Positions 34,458-43,583 of a stretch of DNA of 64,000 nt are shown in pieces (positions within the stretch are counted from its first letter, which is position 1; each line of letters begins with the position of its first letter). The position numbers and the translations under genes were made by a program. The notes beneath the pieces were generated by a model that worked only from the letters and a program-made list of their open reading frames with translations, did not search any database and had not been told where the DNA came from. The stretch comes from Pseudonocardia endophytica (GTDB taxonomy: Bacteria; Actinomycetota; Actinomycetes; Mycobacteriales; Pseudonocardiaceae): contig NZ_SMFZ01000002.1 in NCBI RefSeq assembly GCF_004339565.1, positions 1,364,001 to 1,428,000 of the forward strand, in the 5' to 3' direction.

Positions 34458-35594
34458 TCAGCCCCGCACGGCCCGCAGCGCCACCGCGGTCGTCTCGTCG
34501 GCGACCGCCGGGCGGGTGTGCAGCCGCCCGACGCGCGCCACGTCGTGCGCGATCGCGCGGGCGGCGTGCGCGAGCAGCTCCCGCTCCGTGTCGTCGAGTT
34601 CGGGCCTGGCCGAGCGCAGCGTCGAGACCCATCGGCGGGTCTGCTCGCCCAGCGACGTCTCGTGCTCGCGGCGGGCGTCCGGGGGCAGGTGGAGCTCCTC
34701 GGTCGCGTAGACGCCGAACAGCTCCCGCTCGGCCATCACGACGTCGACGTAGGACCGCACGAGCGAGTCGAGGTCGTGCCCGGCCGGGTCCGGCCGGAGC
34801 GCCGCGGCCTGCCGGAACGCCCGAACCAGCATGTCCATCTTGGATCCGAAGTGGTGGTAGACGCTCGGTCCGGCGATCCCGGCGGCGGCGCCGATGTCGT
34901 CGATCCGGACGGCGGCGTAGCCGTAGCGCTGGAACAGCCCGACGGCAGCGTCGAGGAGGCGGTCGTCCGGGCGGGCCGCCGGAGCGGGCCCTGGCACGGC
35001 GGTGCCTGTGGGGATCTCGGCCGCGCAGACCGCCCGTGCGATCCCCGCCAGCGCCCGGCGGTACCGCTCGTGGCCGAGTGGCACCGGGCGGACCGACGGC
35101 GTCGCGAGCACGGCGAACGCGGCGGTGGTGAGCAGGCCGGACCGACCCTCGTCGAGGTCGGGGCGTGCCCGCCGGACGTGGTCGGCGAACGCCGCGGCCA
35201 GCGTGCGGAAGCGCGCCGTGGCGGCGGAGCGGGCGTCGTCGTCGAGGTGGCGCATCTCGCGCTGCAGCAGCACCCAGACGTCCGGCCGTGCGAGCGCCGC
35301 TCCGGCCAGCCGGTCCACCGCCTCGTCCAGCGACCCGGCACCGGCCAGCCCGGCGTCGACGTGGTCGAGCCCGGTCGAGATCGCGCCGGAGAGCAGCGCG
35401 TTCTTGTTCCGGAAGTGCCGGTAGACCGCGGGGGCGGTGATCCCGACGTCGGCGGCGACGGCGGCCAGCGAGACGCCGTGGAAGCCGTAGCGGTGGAAGT
35501 GGCCGGCGGCGACCTCGGCGAGCTCGCGGCGGCGCTGGTCCGCCGGTTTGCGGCTGCGCGTGCCCGAGGTCGTCATCGGGAGCAGCGTACCCAT
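34458..35594 (-). CDS. Tandem TetR regulator with two DNA-binding domains
   Basis: A 378-residue protein with two TetR N-terminal domains in one chain. The first is about residues 20-67 (VSLAAVAADVGITAPAVYRHF), the second about 210-256 (VRIDDIGAAAGIAGPSVYHHF), each followed by helical ligand-type sequence. Most TetR proteins are 190-230 residues with one HTH, so this is a duplication or fusion that may bind as an internal pseudo-dimer. A second Met at position 7 is an alternative start. A perfect 18-bp palindrome lies 3 bp before the first ATG, in the divergent promoter shared with the CoA ligase. Confidence 0.88.
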   Translation of the reverse strand: MGTLLPMTTSGTRSRKPADQRRRELAEVAAGHFHRYGFHGVSLAAVAADVGITAPAVYRHFRNKNALLSGAISTGLDHVDAGLAGAGSLDEAVDRLAGAALARPDVWVLLQREMRHLDDDARSAATARFRTLAAAFADHVRRARPDLDEGRSGLLTTAAFAVLATPSVRPVPLGHERYRRALAGIARAVCAAEIPTGTAVPGPAPAARPDDRLLDAAVGLFQRYGYAAVRIDDIGAAAGIAGPSVYHHFGSKMDMLVRAFRQAAALRPDPAGHDLDSLVRSYVDVVMAERELFGVYATEELHLPPDARREHETSLGEQTRRWVSTLRSARPELDDTERELLAHAARAIAHDVARVGRLHTRPAVADETTAVALRAVRG

Positions 35595-35597
35595 TGC

Positions 35598-35615
35598 CTA
35601 GTGAATATTCACTAG
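35598..35615. promoter_or_regulatory. 18-bp perfect palindrome, tandem TetR operator
   Basis: CTAGTGAATATTCACTAG is fully self-complementary. It lies in the 62-bp gap between the tandem TetR gene and the acyl-CoA ligase gene, where one bound repressor would block both promoters. Confidence 0.75.
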
Positions 35616-35656
35616 ATACCGTGCGCGGCACGTCTCGAGTCCCAGGGAGTTGGTCG

Positions 35657-37288
35657 ATGACGACGAACCTCGCCGCCGCGTACCGGTCGGCCGGATACCG
35701 CGCGACGGGTCTGTGGACGGACGCGACGCTCGGCTCGCTCGTGCCGGACGCCGCCGCCCGCCATCCCGACCGGGAGATGTTCGCGTTCGAGGGCCGGAGG
35801 GTGACCTACGGCGAGTTCGAGCGCTGGACGCGCGCGGCGGCATCGGAGCTGGTCCGCGCCGGGGTGCGCCCCGGCGACCGCGTGCTGGTGCAGCTGGCGA
35901 ACTGCCTGGAGGCGCTCGTCGTGCAGATCGCGGCGTTCCGGGCGGGCGCCGTGGACGTGCCGGTCGTGCCGATCTACCGGCAGCACGAGATGCGCCAGAT
36001 CCTGGCCGACTGCCGCCCGGCCGCGGTCTGCACGGCGGCCGCGCTCGGCGACCGGGCGCCCGTCGACGAGCTCGACGCGCTGCTCGACGAGCTCGGCCTG
36101 CGGCCACCGGTGAAGTGGCTGGTCGGCGGCGCGAAGGACGGCTGGGATTCCGTCCCCGGGCCGGACGGAGCGACCGTCGAGCTACCCGATCCGGCGCCGC
36201 CGGAGGCCCCGGCGCTGCTGCTCTACACGTCCGGGACCACCGCGGCGCCGAAGGGTGCGCTGTTGTCCAGCCGCGCCGTCGTCGCGCACATGGTCAACTT
36301 CCGGGACGTGCTCGGCGCGGGCGAGCACACCGTCACGCTCGCCGCCACGCCGCTGTCGCACCTCGGCGGGTTCGTCGCGGCCGTCGTGTTCCCGGCGTTC
36401 CTCGGTGGCCGATCGGTGATCATGACCGGCTGGCGCCCCGACGAGGCGATGCAGGTGCTCGCCGACGAGCGCGTCACGCTGATGATGGGCGCGACGGTGT
36501 TCCTGGCGGACATGGTCTCCCGCTACGAGCAGGGCCCGCCCGGTGAGCACCGGCTCGGCGTCTACGCCGCGGCAGGGGCGGCGGTGGCACCGGAGCTCGT
36601 GGACCGCGCCGCCGCCGTCGGCGTGAACGTGGTGCGGGCGTACGGCATGACCGAGACCGCGGGCGTGCTGTCCGCCGCGTCGTCGGCGGATCCGCTGTGG
36701 CGGCGCCGCGCGTGGGACGGCCGGCTGTTGCGCGGCATGGAGATGCAGGTCGTCGACGACGACGGTGCGCTGGTCGCGCCCGGAGAGCTCGGCCGGTTCC
36801 GGATCCGCGGGCCGCAGCTGCTCACCGCGTACACGGACCCGGTCGTGAGCGCCGCCCAGATCGACGACGACGGCTGGTTCTACCCCGGCGACGTCGGCCG
36901 GGTGGACGACGAGGGCTGGGTCCAGATGGCCGGCCGCACGAAGGACATCGTCAACCGCGGCGGCGAGAAGTTCTCCACGATGGACATCGAGATGGCCGTC
37001 GCCTCGTACCCCGGGGTCGCCCGGGTCGCCGTCACCGCGGTGCCGGACGAGCGTCTCGGCGAGGCCGTCGGGGCCTGGGTCGTGCTCGACGACGCGACCC
37101 GCCGGGACGGGGTCACCGCGCTCGTCGCCCATCTCGACGAGCGCGGGCTGGCGCGGCAGAAGATCCCCGTCGAGTGGCACGTCGTCGACGACATCCCGGC
37201 GACGGCCAGCGGCAAGGTCCAGAAGCACCGCCTGCCCGAGCTGACCGATCTCGACACCTGGCACTCCGCTCCCGCCCCCACCCGCTGA
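35657..37288 (+). CDS. AMP-forming acyl-CoA synthetase
   Basis: A 543-residue ANL-family ligase: P-loop YTSGTTAAPKG, YGMTETAGV, GWFYPGDVGR, GRTKDIVNRGG and the catalytic lysine in TASGKVQK. It activates a carboxylic acid to its CoA thioester, opening the pathway for the crotonases and SDR downstream. ATG behind GGGAG. Divergent from the tandem TetR gene, whose ligand may be the acyl-CoA product. Confidence 0.9.
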   Translation: MTTNLAAAYRSAGYRATGLWTDATLGSLVPDAAARHPDREMFAFEGRRVTYGEFERWTRAAASELVRAGVRPGDRVLVQLANCLEALVVQIAAFRAGAVDVPVVPIYRQHEMRQILADCRPAAVCTAAALGDRAPVDELDALLDELGLRPPVKWLVGGAKDGWDSVPGPDGATVELPDPAPPEAPALLLYTSGTTAAPKGALLSSRAVVAHMVNFRDVLGAGEHTVTLAATPLSHLGGFVAAVVFPAFLGGRSVIMTGWRPDEAMQVLADERVTLMMGATVFLADMVSRYEQGPPGEHRLGVYAAAGAAVAPELVDRAAAVGVNVVRAYGMTETAGVLSAASSADPLWRRRAWDGRLLRGMEMQVVDDDGALVAPGELGRFRIRGPQLLTAYTDPVVSAAQIDDDGWFYPGDVGRVDDEGWVQMAGRTKDIVNRGGEKFSTMDIEMAVASYPGVARVAVTAVPDERLGEAVGAWVVLDDATRRDGVTALVAHLDERGLARQKIPVEWHVVDDIPATASGKVQKHRLPELTDLDTWHSAPAPTR

Positions 37289-37303
37289 CAGACGAGGACC
37301 CGC

Positions 37304-38071
37304 ATGACTTCCGGTACCGACGTCACCACCACCATCGCCGACGGGGTCGGCACGATCACGTTCGCCCGCCCGGAGCGGCGCAACGCGCTGAGCGTCGCGA
37401 TGCTCACCGCGCTCTCCGACGCGCTGGACGCGTTCGCCGCCGACGACGACGTGGCCGCGATCGTGGTCACCGGCGGACCCGAGATGTTCTGTGCCGGGCT
37501 CGACCTGGACCTGCAGTCGGGTTTCACGGAGGAGACCAGGGCCGTCTACTCCGAGGCGTGCCTGCGCGCCTACGGGACGCTGCTCGACCACCCGAAGCCG
37601 ACGATCGCCGCGATCGCGGGTCCGGCGCTCGGCGGCGGTTGCGACATCGCCGTGTTCTGCGACATCCGGATCGCCGACCCCGGGTCGGTGTTCGGCTTCC
37701 CGCAGATCAAGATGGGGCTGACGCCGTACTTCTCTCCACTGTGGAAGATCGTCGGGCTCAGCCAGGCGAAGCTGCTCACGTTCTCCGGTGACCGGGTCGA
37801 CGCGGCCGAGGCGCTGCGGATCGGCCTGGTCGACCGGCACGCGCCGGCCGGGGGCGTCGTCGAGGCGGCGACCGCCCTGGCCCGGTCGATCGCCGAGACC
37901 GGGACCCGCTCGGCGGTCAACAACAAGGAGATCGCCCGGCGCTCGCCGGCGATGGACCCGATCAGCGCCCTGACCTACGAGACGCTGGCCTACCGCGAGG
38001 TGATCTGGCACCCGGACGTCGTGGACCGGATCGGGGCGGCGTACCGGCGGATCAAGGGGGACGGGGCGTGA
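37304..38071 (+). CDS. Crotonase-family enzyme lacking both hydratase glutamates
   Basis: A 255-residue crotonase. The fold and oxyanion positions are clear (FCAGLDLDL and GPALGGGCDIAV), but the two glutamates of enoyl-CoA hydratase are Asp (GGGCD) and Gln (FPQIKMG). It therefore may catalyse isomerisation, C-C cleavage or decarboxylation rather than hydration. It follows the CoA ligase by 15 bp and overlaps the SnoaL-like gene by four bases. Confidence 0.85.
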   Translation: MTSGTDVTTTIADGVGTITFARPERRNALSVAMLTALSDALDAFAADDDVAAIVVTGGPEMFCAGLDLDLQSGFTEETRAVYSEACLRAYGTLLDHPKPTIAAIAGPALGGGCDIAVFCDIRIADPGSVFGFPQIKMGLTPYFSPLWKIVGLSQAKLLTFSGDRVDAAEALRIGLVDRHAPAGGVVEAATALARSIAETGTRSAVNNKEIARRSPAMDPISALTYETLAYREVIWHPDVVDRIGAAYRRIKGDGA

Positions 38072-38538
38072 CCGAGGAGTTCCTGCACCGCTTCGCCGTG
38101 GACTGGTTGCGCGCCTGGAACTCCCACGACACGGAGCAGGTGTTCGCGCTGCTCGACGAGGACGTCGTCTGGGACGACCGGGTGTTCTGGCCGGACGTGA
38201 TCCACGGCAAGGACGAGCTCCGGTCCTACATGGACAAGATCTGGCAGGCGATGCCGGACGTGGCGTGGACCGAGATCGAGCGGTTCGTCAACCCGGACCG
38301 CTCCCGCGGCCTCGTGCTGTTCGAGCAGACCGGCGGAGCCCCCGCCGCGTTCGGGACCGACCGGCGGTTCCGCAGCCACGGCTGCGACATCTTCCTGTCG
38401 TTCTCCGGCGACCGGCTGGCGCACTACCTCGGCGCCTACGACATCGTCGGCATGCTCGAGCAGCTCGGCGCGATCCCGCCGCGCGGGACGCGGACCGGCA
38501 GCGGGTACGTGATGTCGCTGCTGCGGTCGGGGTCGTGA
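38068..38538 (+). CDS. SnoaL/NTF2-like protein
   Basis: A 156-residue alpha+beta-barrel protein: WLRAWNSHDTEQVFALLDEDVVW at the start (motif AWNSHD) and GKDELRSYMDKIWQAMPDV are typical of SnoaL-like ester cyclase/NTF2 folds. GTG start within the crotonase stop. Such proteins serve as cyclases, hydratases or isomerases; here an isomerase role within the acyl-CoA route is possible. No catalytic residue assigned. Confidence 0.75.
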   Translation: MTEEFLHRFAVDWLRAWNSHDTEQVFALLDEDVVWDDRVFWPDVIHGKDELRSYMDKIWQAMPDVAWTEIERFVNPDRSRGLVLFEQTGGAPAAFGTDRRFRSHGCDIFLSFSGDRLAHYLGAYDIVGMLEQLGAIPPRGTRTGSGYVMSLLRSGS

Positions 38539-39371
38539 CGCCCTCCTTCGCGGATCGCGTCGTGGTCGTCACCGGCGCCGGGCGCGGGCTGGGGCGCCGC
38601 TACGCGCTGGACCTGGGTGCGACCGGCGCCCGGGTCGTCGTGCACGCCAGGCGGACCGGGGCGGCGGACGCGGTGGTGGAGGAGATCCGCGGCGCGGGCG
38701 GGCAGGCCGTCCCCGCCGTCGCCGAGGTCCGCGACGGCGACGCGATCGCGGGCGCCGCCCTGGACGCGTGGGGCCGGATCGACGCGCTCGTCGTCAACGC
38801 CGGCGGAGTCCGGGACCGGACGTTCGCGAGGATGACCCGCGAGGAGTTCGACGACGTCGTCGACGTGCACCTCGGCGGGGCGTACGCGGCGTGCTCCGCC
38901 GTGTGGCCGCATCTCGACGACGGCTCCGCGATCGTGCTCACCACGTCCGGCGCCGGGATGCACGGCAACTTCGGGCAGGCCAACTACGCCGCCGCCAAGG
39001 CGGGCGTGATCGGGCTGGCGAAGTCGCTCGCGATCGAGGGGCGCCGTCGCGGGATCCGGGTCAACGCGGTGGCCCCGATGGCGCTGACCGACATGACCCG
39101 CGACGTGTTCGGCTCGTCGCCCGCCGCCGCACTGACCCCCGAGGCGGTGTCGCCGGTCGTGCTCGGGCTCGCGCACCCGTCCTGCCCGCTGACCGGGGAG
39201 GTCGTCGAGACCGGCGGGGGATGGGCGTCGGTCCTGCGGTGGGAACGCTCCGCCGGATCGACGCGGATCGACTGGGACGCCGTATCGCGCTTCGGCGCGG
39301 ACGCCGACCACCCGGCCACGACGGCGGACTGCCTCTCGGCCGCCGTCGCCGCGAAGGAGGAGGAGACCTGA
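38535..39371 (+). CDS. SDR, multifunctional-enzyme-2 hydroxyacyl-CoA dehydrogenase-like
   Basis: A 278-residue SDR with TGAGRGLGRRYALDL, VNAGGVRDRTFARM, a serine in LTTSGAGMHGNFGQ and NYAAAKAG. The wording GAGRGLG plus HGNFGQANYAAAKAG is characteristic of the dehydrogenase part of MFE-2/HSD17B4, which oxidises (3R)-hydroxyacyl-CoA. GTG start overlaps the previous gene by four bases, and its TGATG end overlaps the next start by one. Confidence 0.85.
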   Translation: MTPSFADRVVVVTGAGRGLGRRYALDLGATGARVVVHARRTGAADAVVEEIRGAGGQAVPAVAEVRDGDAIAGAALDAWGRIDALVVNAGGVRDRTFARMTREEFDDVVDVHLGGAYAACSAVWPHLDDGSAIVLTTSGAGMHGNFGQANYAAAKAGVIGLAKSLAIEGRRRGIRVNAVAPMALTDMTRDVFGSSPAAALTPEAVSPVVLGLAHPSCPLTGEVVETGGGWASVLRWERSAGSTRIDWDAVSRFGADADHPATTADCLSAAVAAKEEET

Positions 39372-40159
39372 TGTACCTGCGCACGACCGTCGAGGACGGT
39401 GTCGGCATCCTGGCGCTCGACCACCCGGAGAAGCGCAACGCGCTCGGCTGGGAGCTGCACGAGGAGATCATCGCCGCGTTCGAGGCATGGGCCTACGACG
39501 ACGACGTCGCGGCCGTCCTGATGATCGGCAACGAGGAGTACTTCTGTGCCGGGTGGGCGCTGGACGTCCTGAACGGCGCGGACGACGCGACGCTGACCCG
39601 CTTCACCGACCTCGCGCACCGGCTGATGGTGACGATCTACGACTTCCGCAAGCCGACGGTCGCGGCCGTCGCCGGCGTCGCCCCCGGCTACGGCATGGAC
39701 CTGGCGAACATGTGCGACGTCACGATCGCGTCGGAGAACGCGGCGTTCGGGTCCACCCAGGTCAAGTACGCGATGAACGGCTTCTACCACGGCCTGCTGC
39801 GCAGGACGAACACCCAGCGGGCCCGCCGGATGTTCTTCACCGGCGACCCGATCGACGCGCACGAGGCGCACCGCGTGGGACTCGTCGACGAGGTCGTGCC
39901 GGTCGGGACGCTGCACGAGTCCGCGTTGCGGCTGGCCGGGCAGATCGCCGAGCACGGCGCCGAGCTCACCACCGTCCTCAAGGAGGTCGCGCTGCGGGCG
40001 TCCAACATGGATCACGTCGGGGCGACCGCCTACGAGCTGCGCGTCACCCGTGACCTGCTCGGTCGGGAGCTGTTCACCCGCCGGATCGGGGAGGGGTACG
40101 GCAGGCTCAAGGCCGGCGCGAGCCGGGCGACCGAGCGGCTCGGTTCAACGGCGACGTGA
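39371..40159 (+). CDS. Second crotonase lacking hydratase glutamates
   Basis: A 262-residue crotonase fold (DHPEKRNALGWEL, FCAGWALDV, VAGVAPGYGMDLANMCD). As in the first crotonase of the operon, the catalytic glutamate positions are Asp (YGMD) and Gln (GSTQVKYAM), and the oxyanion-hole glycine run is GYG. Chemistry other than simple hydration is likely. Last gene of the TetR-controlled operon; its end overlaps the convergent sigma factor gene by 15 bp. Confidence 0.83.
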   Translation: MYLRTTVEDGVGILALDHPEKRNALGWELHEEIIAAFEAWAYDDDVAAVLMIGNEEYFCAGWALDVLNGADDATLTRFTDLAHRLMVTIYDFRKPTVAAVAGVAPGYGMDLANMCDVTIASENAAFGSTQVKYAMNGFYHGLLRRTNTQRARRMFFTGDPIDAHEAHRVGLVDEVVPVGTLHESALRLAGQIAEHGAELTTVLKEVALRASNMDHVGATAYELRVTRDLLGRELFTRRIGEGYGRLKAGASRATERLGSTAT

Positions 40160-41146
40160 GGCCGGCACGTCGAACCGGTCGAGGACCGCGGGATCGGCGA
40201 ACGTGACGCACCGCCGGACGAGACCGCCGGCCACGTCGAACACCTGGAGCGAGTGCGCCCGCACCCCACCGGTGGCCGGGTCCGGCGCGTACGCGGCCAG
40301 CGCCGTGCTGCCGTTGGCCCGCACCGGGAGCAGCCGCCAGCCGGTGCCGCGCATCGCGAACACCCGGTCGATGAACTCGCGGTAGTGCGCCCGGCCCCGC
40401 AGCCACAGCGGCACGGGGGGCATCTCCAGCACGACGTCGTCGGCCAGGAGGCGGGTCAGGCCGGCGACGTCGGCCGCCTCGAACGCCGCCAGGTACTTCT
40501 CGACGACGGCGCGCTCGCCCGGATCGGACGGTTCCTGCAGGTCGTCGACGGTGAGCCCGGCGTCTCGCAGGGTGGCACGCGCCCGTTGCAGGCCGCTGTT
40601 CACGGACGCGACCGTGCCGTCCAGGATCTGCGCGACCTCGGCGGCGGGCAGCTGCAGCACCTCGCGCAGGACCAGCACCGCGCGCTGACGCGGCGGCAGC
40701 AGCTGCAGCGCCGCGACCAGCGCGAGGCGCACGCCGGATCGCGCCGCGACCGTGTCGGCGGGGTCGCCGAGCCGGGCGTCCGGGAACGGCTGCAGCCACG
40801 GGACGTCGAGGCGGGGGACGAGCGGCACCTGCGGGTCGTCTCCCGCCGGGCCCAGCCCGCTCGGCAGCGGGCGGCGGGCGCGTCCCTCCAGCGCGGTGAG
40901 GCACGCGTTCGTGGCGATCCGGTGCAGCCACGTGCGCAGCGACGCGCGCTGCGGGTCGTACCGGTCGGACGCGCGCCACGCCCGGACCAGCGTCTCCTGC
41001 ACCAGGTCCTCGGCCTCGTCGAACGAGCCGAGCATCCGGTAGCAGTGCGCGAGCAGGTCGGCGCGATACGCCTCGTGCCGCTCGTCGACCGGGGCCACCG
41101 TCACGGAGGAAGAGGGTACGACCGCGATGAGTCCGCCGCCTCCCAC
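40145..41146 (-). CDS. ECF sigma factor with SnoaL-like C-terminal domain
   Basis: Up to 333 residues. Sigma region 2 is LLAHCYRMLGSFDEAEDLVQETLVRAWR (core DEAEDLVQETLVRAW), region 4 is LPPRQRAVLVLREVLQLPAAEVAQIL, and the last ~110 residues form a SnoaL-like domain (VVEKYLAAFEAADVAGLTRLLADDV). Such tails replace a separate anti-sigma factor in several ECF groups. Start uncertain: a GTG at 41104 is also possible. It is divergent from a RibD-like reductase gene, a possible target. Confidence 0.85.
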   Translation of the reverse strand: MGGGGLIAVVPSSSVTVAPVDERHEAYRADLLAHCYRMLGSFDEAEDLVQETLVRAWRASDRYDPQRASLRTWLHRIATNACLTALEGRARRPLPSGLGPAGDDPQVPLVPRLDVPWLQPFPDARLGDPADTVAARSGVRLALVAALQLLPPRQRAVLVLREVLQLPAAEVAQILDGTVASVNSGLQRARATLRDAGLTVDDLQEPSDPGERAVVEKYLAAFEAADVAGLTRLLADDVVLEMPPVPLWLRGRAHYREFIDRVFAMRGTGWRLLPVRANGSTALAAYAPDPATGGVRAHSLQVFDVAGGLVRRCVTFADPAVLDRFDVPASRRR

Positions 41147-41205
41147 CGGTATGTGGTCTCGACGGGCGGCCGGACGGCGGCCGCCCCATCGCCAGGGAGC
41201 CCGCC

Positions 41206-41781
41206 ATGTCCGACGTCATCGTCATCGCGTTCGCCACGCTCGACGGCGTGGTCTCCGACCCGGACGGCCGGTCCGGCACCGGGTACGGCGGCTGGGCGTT
41301 CCGGTTCGGGACGGGACCGGTCGCTGACGACAAGTTCCGCCTGGGGGAGCGGATGCAGCACGGCGTCCAGCTCTACGGCAGGCGCACCTGGGAGAGCTTC
41401 GCCCAGGTCTGGCCGGGCCGCGACACCGACTACGCGCGCCTGATGAACGAGGTGCCGAAGCGCGTCGCGACCCGGTCCGGAGTGGACACCTCGGCCTGGT
41501 CGAACTCGGAGGCGATCGAGGGCGACGTGCTGGAGTGGGTCGCCGACGAGCGTTCCCGTCGCAACGTCGTCGTGATCGGGAGCTTCTCGCTGGTCCGTGC
41601 CCTGGCCGCCGCCGACCTCGTCGACGAGTACCGCGTGATCACGTTCCCGGTCGCCGTCGGCGAGGGGGACCGGCTGTTCGACCGGGACGCGCCGTCGGAG
41701 TTCCGGTTCCGCGAGTCCGCCGTCGCCGACCCGGACGGGGTGACGACGCTGACCGTGCTGCGCCGCGAGCGGGCGGCGTGA
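41206..41781 (+). CDS. Dihydrofolate reductase-fold protein (RibD C-terminal family)
   Basis: A 191-residue protein of the RibD_C/DHFR fold: VIVIAFATLDGVVSDPDG, YGRRTWESF and VVIGSFSLVRAL mark the NADPH fold. Typical of small actinobacterial dihydrofolate reductase family proteins of unknown substrate. The ATG follows CAGGGAG. Divergent from the ECF sigma gene at 40145, with which such reductases often pair. Confidence 0.8.
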   Translation: MSDVIVIAFATLDGVVSDPDGRSGTGYGGWAFRFGTGPVADDKFRLGERMQHGVQLYGRRTWESFAQVWPGRDTDYARLMNEVPKRVATRSGVDTSAWSNSEAIEGDVLEWVADERSRRNVVVIGSFSLVRALAAADLVDEYRVITFPVAVGEGDRLFDRDAPSEFRFRESAVADPDGVTTLTVLRRERAA

Positions 41782-41784
41782 GGC

Positions 41785-43164
41785 CTACCCGGCGTTCCGC
41801 GGTCGCGGCGGGCGATGCACGGCGGCCGGATGGTCGTCCGGGACGCGCGGACCGGCTCCGCCGACGACCTCGCGCAGCGAACCGGACGGCGGTTCGGCTG
41901 GCATGCGCCCCCGTCGTCGAAGCTCCGGGACGACGAGCTCGGCGACGTCGACGAACGAGCCGGGAGTCGTCGCGTAGGCGAGGTTGAACCCGTCGGCGCC
42001 GGTCTCGTCGACCCAGTGCTCCAGCTCGTCGGCGACGTCGGCAGGCGACCCGACGGAGACCGGCCCCCGGCCGCCGACGGCGAGGTGGTCGGCGATCTCG
42101 GCGACCGTCCACTCGCGATCGGGGTCGTCGGTGGTGAACGACGCGAGCGCCGTCCGTCCGGCGTCGGTCTCCACCCAGCGCAGCGGACGGTCCGGCGGGA
42201 TCTCGGACAGGTCGACGCCGGTCCAGCCGGCGAACAGTGCCAGCGCACCCTCGCGCGAGCTCGCCGCGCGGTAGGCGTCGTAGCGTTCGTGCGCCTCGGC
42301 CCGCGTCGGCGCGACGACCGGTGCGAGCTGCACGTACACCGTCAGCGAGTCCGGGTCGCGCCCGGCCGATGCGGCCGCGTCGCGGAGGCCGGCGACCTGA
42401 TTCGCGACGATCGCCGTGCTCGGCCCGGACACGAACACGGCCTCCGCATGGCGCCCGGCGAACGCCGTCCCGCTCCGCGACGCGCCCGCCTGGAAGATCA
42501 CCGGCGTGCGCTGCGGCGACGGTTCGCAGAGGAACGGCCCCGGAACGTCGAACCAGGTACCGTGGTGGTCGATGTCGTGCACCTTCGCCGGGTCGGTGTA
42601 GACGCCGTTCGCCGCGTCCCGGACGACGGCGTCCTCCTCCCACGAGGACTCCCAGAGCTTGTAGCAGACCTCGAGGTACTCGTCGGCGATCGCGTAGCGC
42701 TCGTCGTGCGGGCGGTGCGGGAGCCCGAGGTTCGCCGCGGCGCTGGGCAGGTAGCCGGTGACGACGTTCCAGCCGACCCGGCCCTTCGTCAGGTGGTCCA
42801 GCGTGGTGAACCGGCGGGCCAGCGCGTACGGGTGCTCGTAGCTGGTCGAGACCGTGACGCCGAACCCGAGCCGGGAGGTCACCGCGGCCATCGCCGGGAC
42901 CAGCAGCAACGGGTCGCCGAGCGGGATCTGCGTCCCGGCGCGGACGGCGGCGTCGCGGCTGCCGCCGTACACGTCGTAGACACCGAGCACGTCGGCCAGG
43001 AACAGCGCGTCGAAGCCGGCCCGGTCGAGGGTCCGGGCCAGCTCCGTCCAGTGCTCGAGGTCGGTGTAGCGGTGTCCCTGGTCGTCGGGGTGGCGCCAGA
43101 GCCCGGCCGACTGGTGGCCGGCGCAGTTCATGGCGAAGGCGTTCAGATGGATGCTGCGGCGCAC
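41785..43164 (-). CDS. LLM-class monooxygenase, NtaA/SnaA/DszA family
   Basis: A 459-residue FMNH2-dependent monooxygenase: HLNAFAMNCAGHQSAGLW at the start, FDALFLADVLGVYD, HLTKGRVGWNVVTGYL and FQAGASRSG. The NtaA/SnaA/DszA branch acts on sulfones, chelators and sulfur compounds. GTG at 43164 fits the family N-terminus though no good RBS is visible. Located before the sulfur region and without a leader peptide that I can find. Confidence 0.85.
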   Translation of the reverse strand: MRRSIHLNAFAMNCAGHQSAGLWRHPDDQGHRYTDLEHWTELARTLDRAGFDALFLADVLGVYDVYGGSRDAAVRAGTQIPLGDPLLLVPAMAAVTSRLGFGVTVSTSYEHPYALARRFTTLDHLTKGRVGWNVVTGYLPSAAANLGLPHRPHDERYAIADEYLEVCYKLWESSWEEDAVVRDAANGVYTDPAKVHDIDHHGTWFDVPGPFLCEPSPQRTPVIFQAGASRSGTAFAGRHAEAVFVSGPSTAIVANQVAGLRDAAASAGRDPDSLTVYVQLAPVVAPTRAEAHERYDAYRAASSREGALALFAGWTGVDLSEIPPDRPLRWVETDAGRTALASFTTDDPDREWTVAEIADHLAVGGRGPVSVGSPADVADELEHWVDETGADGFNLAYATTPGSFVDVAELVVPELRRRGRMPAEPPSGSLREVVGGAGPRVPDDHPAAVHRPPRPRNAG

Positions 43165-43186
43165 CCGTCGAGATCTACACCGTCGC

Positions 43187-43531
43187 CTATCCGGCGACGC
43201 CACCGCCCGCGGGTCCGACCGGCGCGGGCTTCGGCCCGACACCGCCGCCCCCGCCGCCACCGGAGCCGTCCGGCCCGTCGCCGGGGTCGGTCGCCGACCG
43301 TGCGGCACCGCCCTCGATCCAGATGCGGACGGTGCCGCCGCGCTCCAGCATCTCGCCCGCGGCGGGGTCCTGGTCGGCGACGGGGCCGCGTCCCGCACCG
43401 GTGTGCGTGGCGTTGCGCGGGACAGCGAGCAACGCGGCGTCGAGAGCCCGGTCGTGCGCCTCGGCGGCGGGGAGTCCGACGAGTTCGGGGACGGTCGTGG
43501 TGGTCTGGGTGTTCTCCGGCGAGCCGGTCAT
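43187..43531 (-). CDS. Small single-PASTA-domain protein
   Basis: A 114-residue protein. Residues about 13-72 form one PASTA domain (TVPELVGLPAAEAHDRALDA, shown by VPELVGLPAAEA, then VADQDPAAGEMLERGGTVRIWI). The rest is a Gly/Pro-rich tail. PASTA domains bind cell-wall fragments when part of PknB or PBPs, but here there is no membrane anchor or signal peptide visible. Orphan, function unknown. Confidence 0.65.
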   Translation of the reverse strand: MTGSPENTQTTTTVPELVGLPAAEAHDRALDAALLAVPRNATHTGAGRGPVADQDPAAGEMLERGGTVRIWIEGGAARSATDPGDGPDGSGGGGGGGVGPKPAPVGPAGGGVAG

Positions 43532-43583
43532 GACCGTCGCGTACCCGTACCGGCGGAGGTCGACACCCGGTCCGTGGCGTTGG

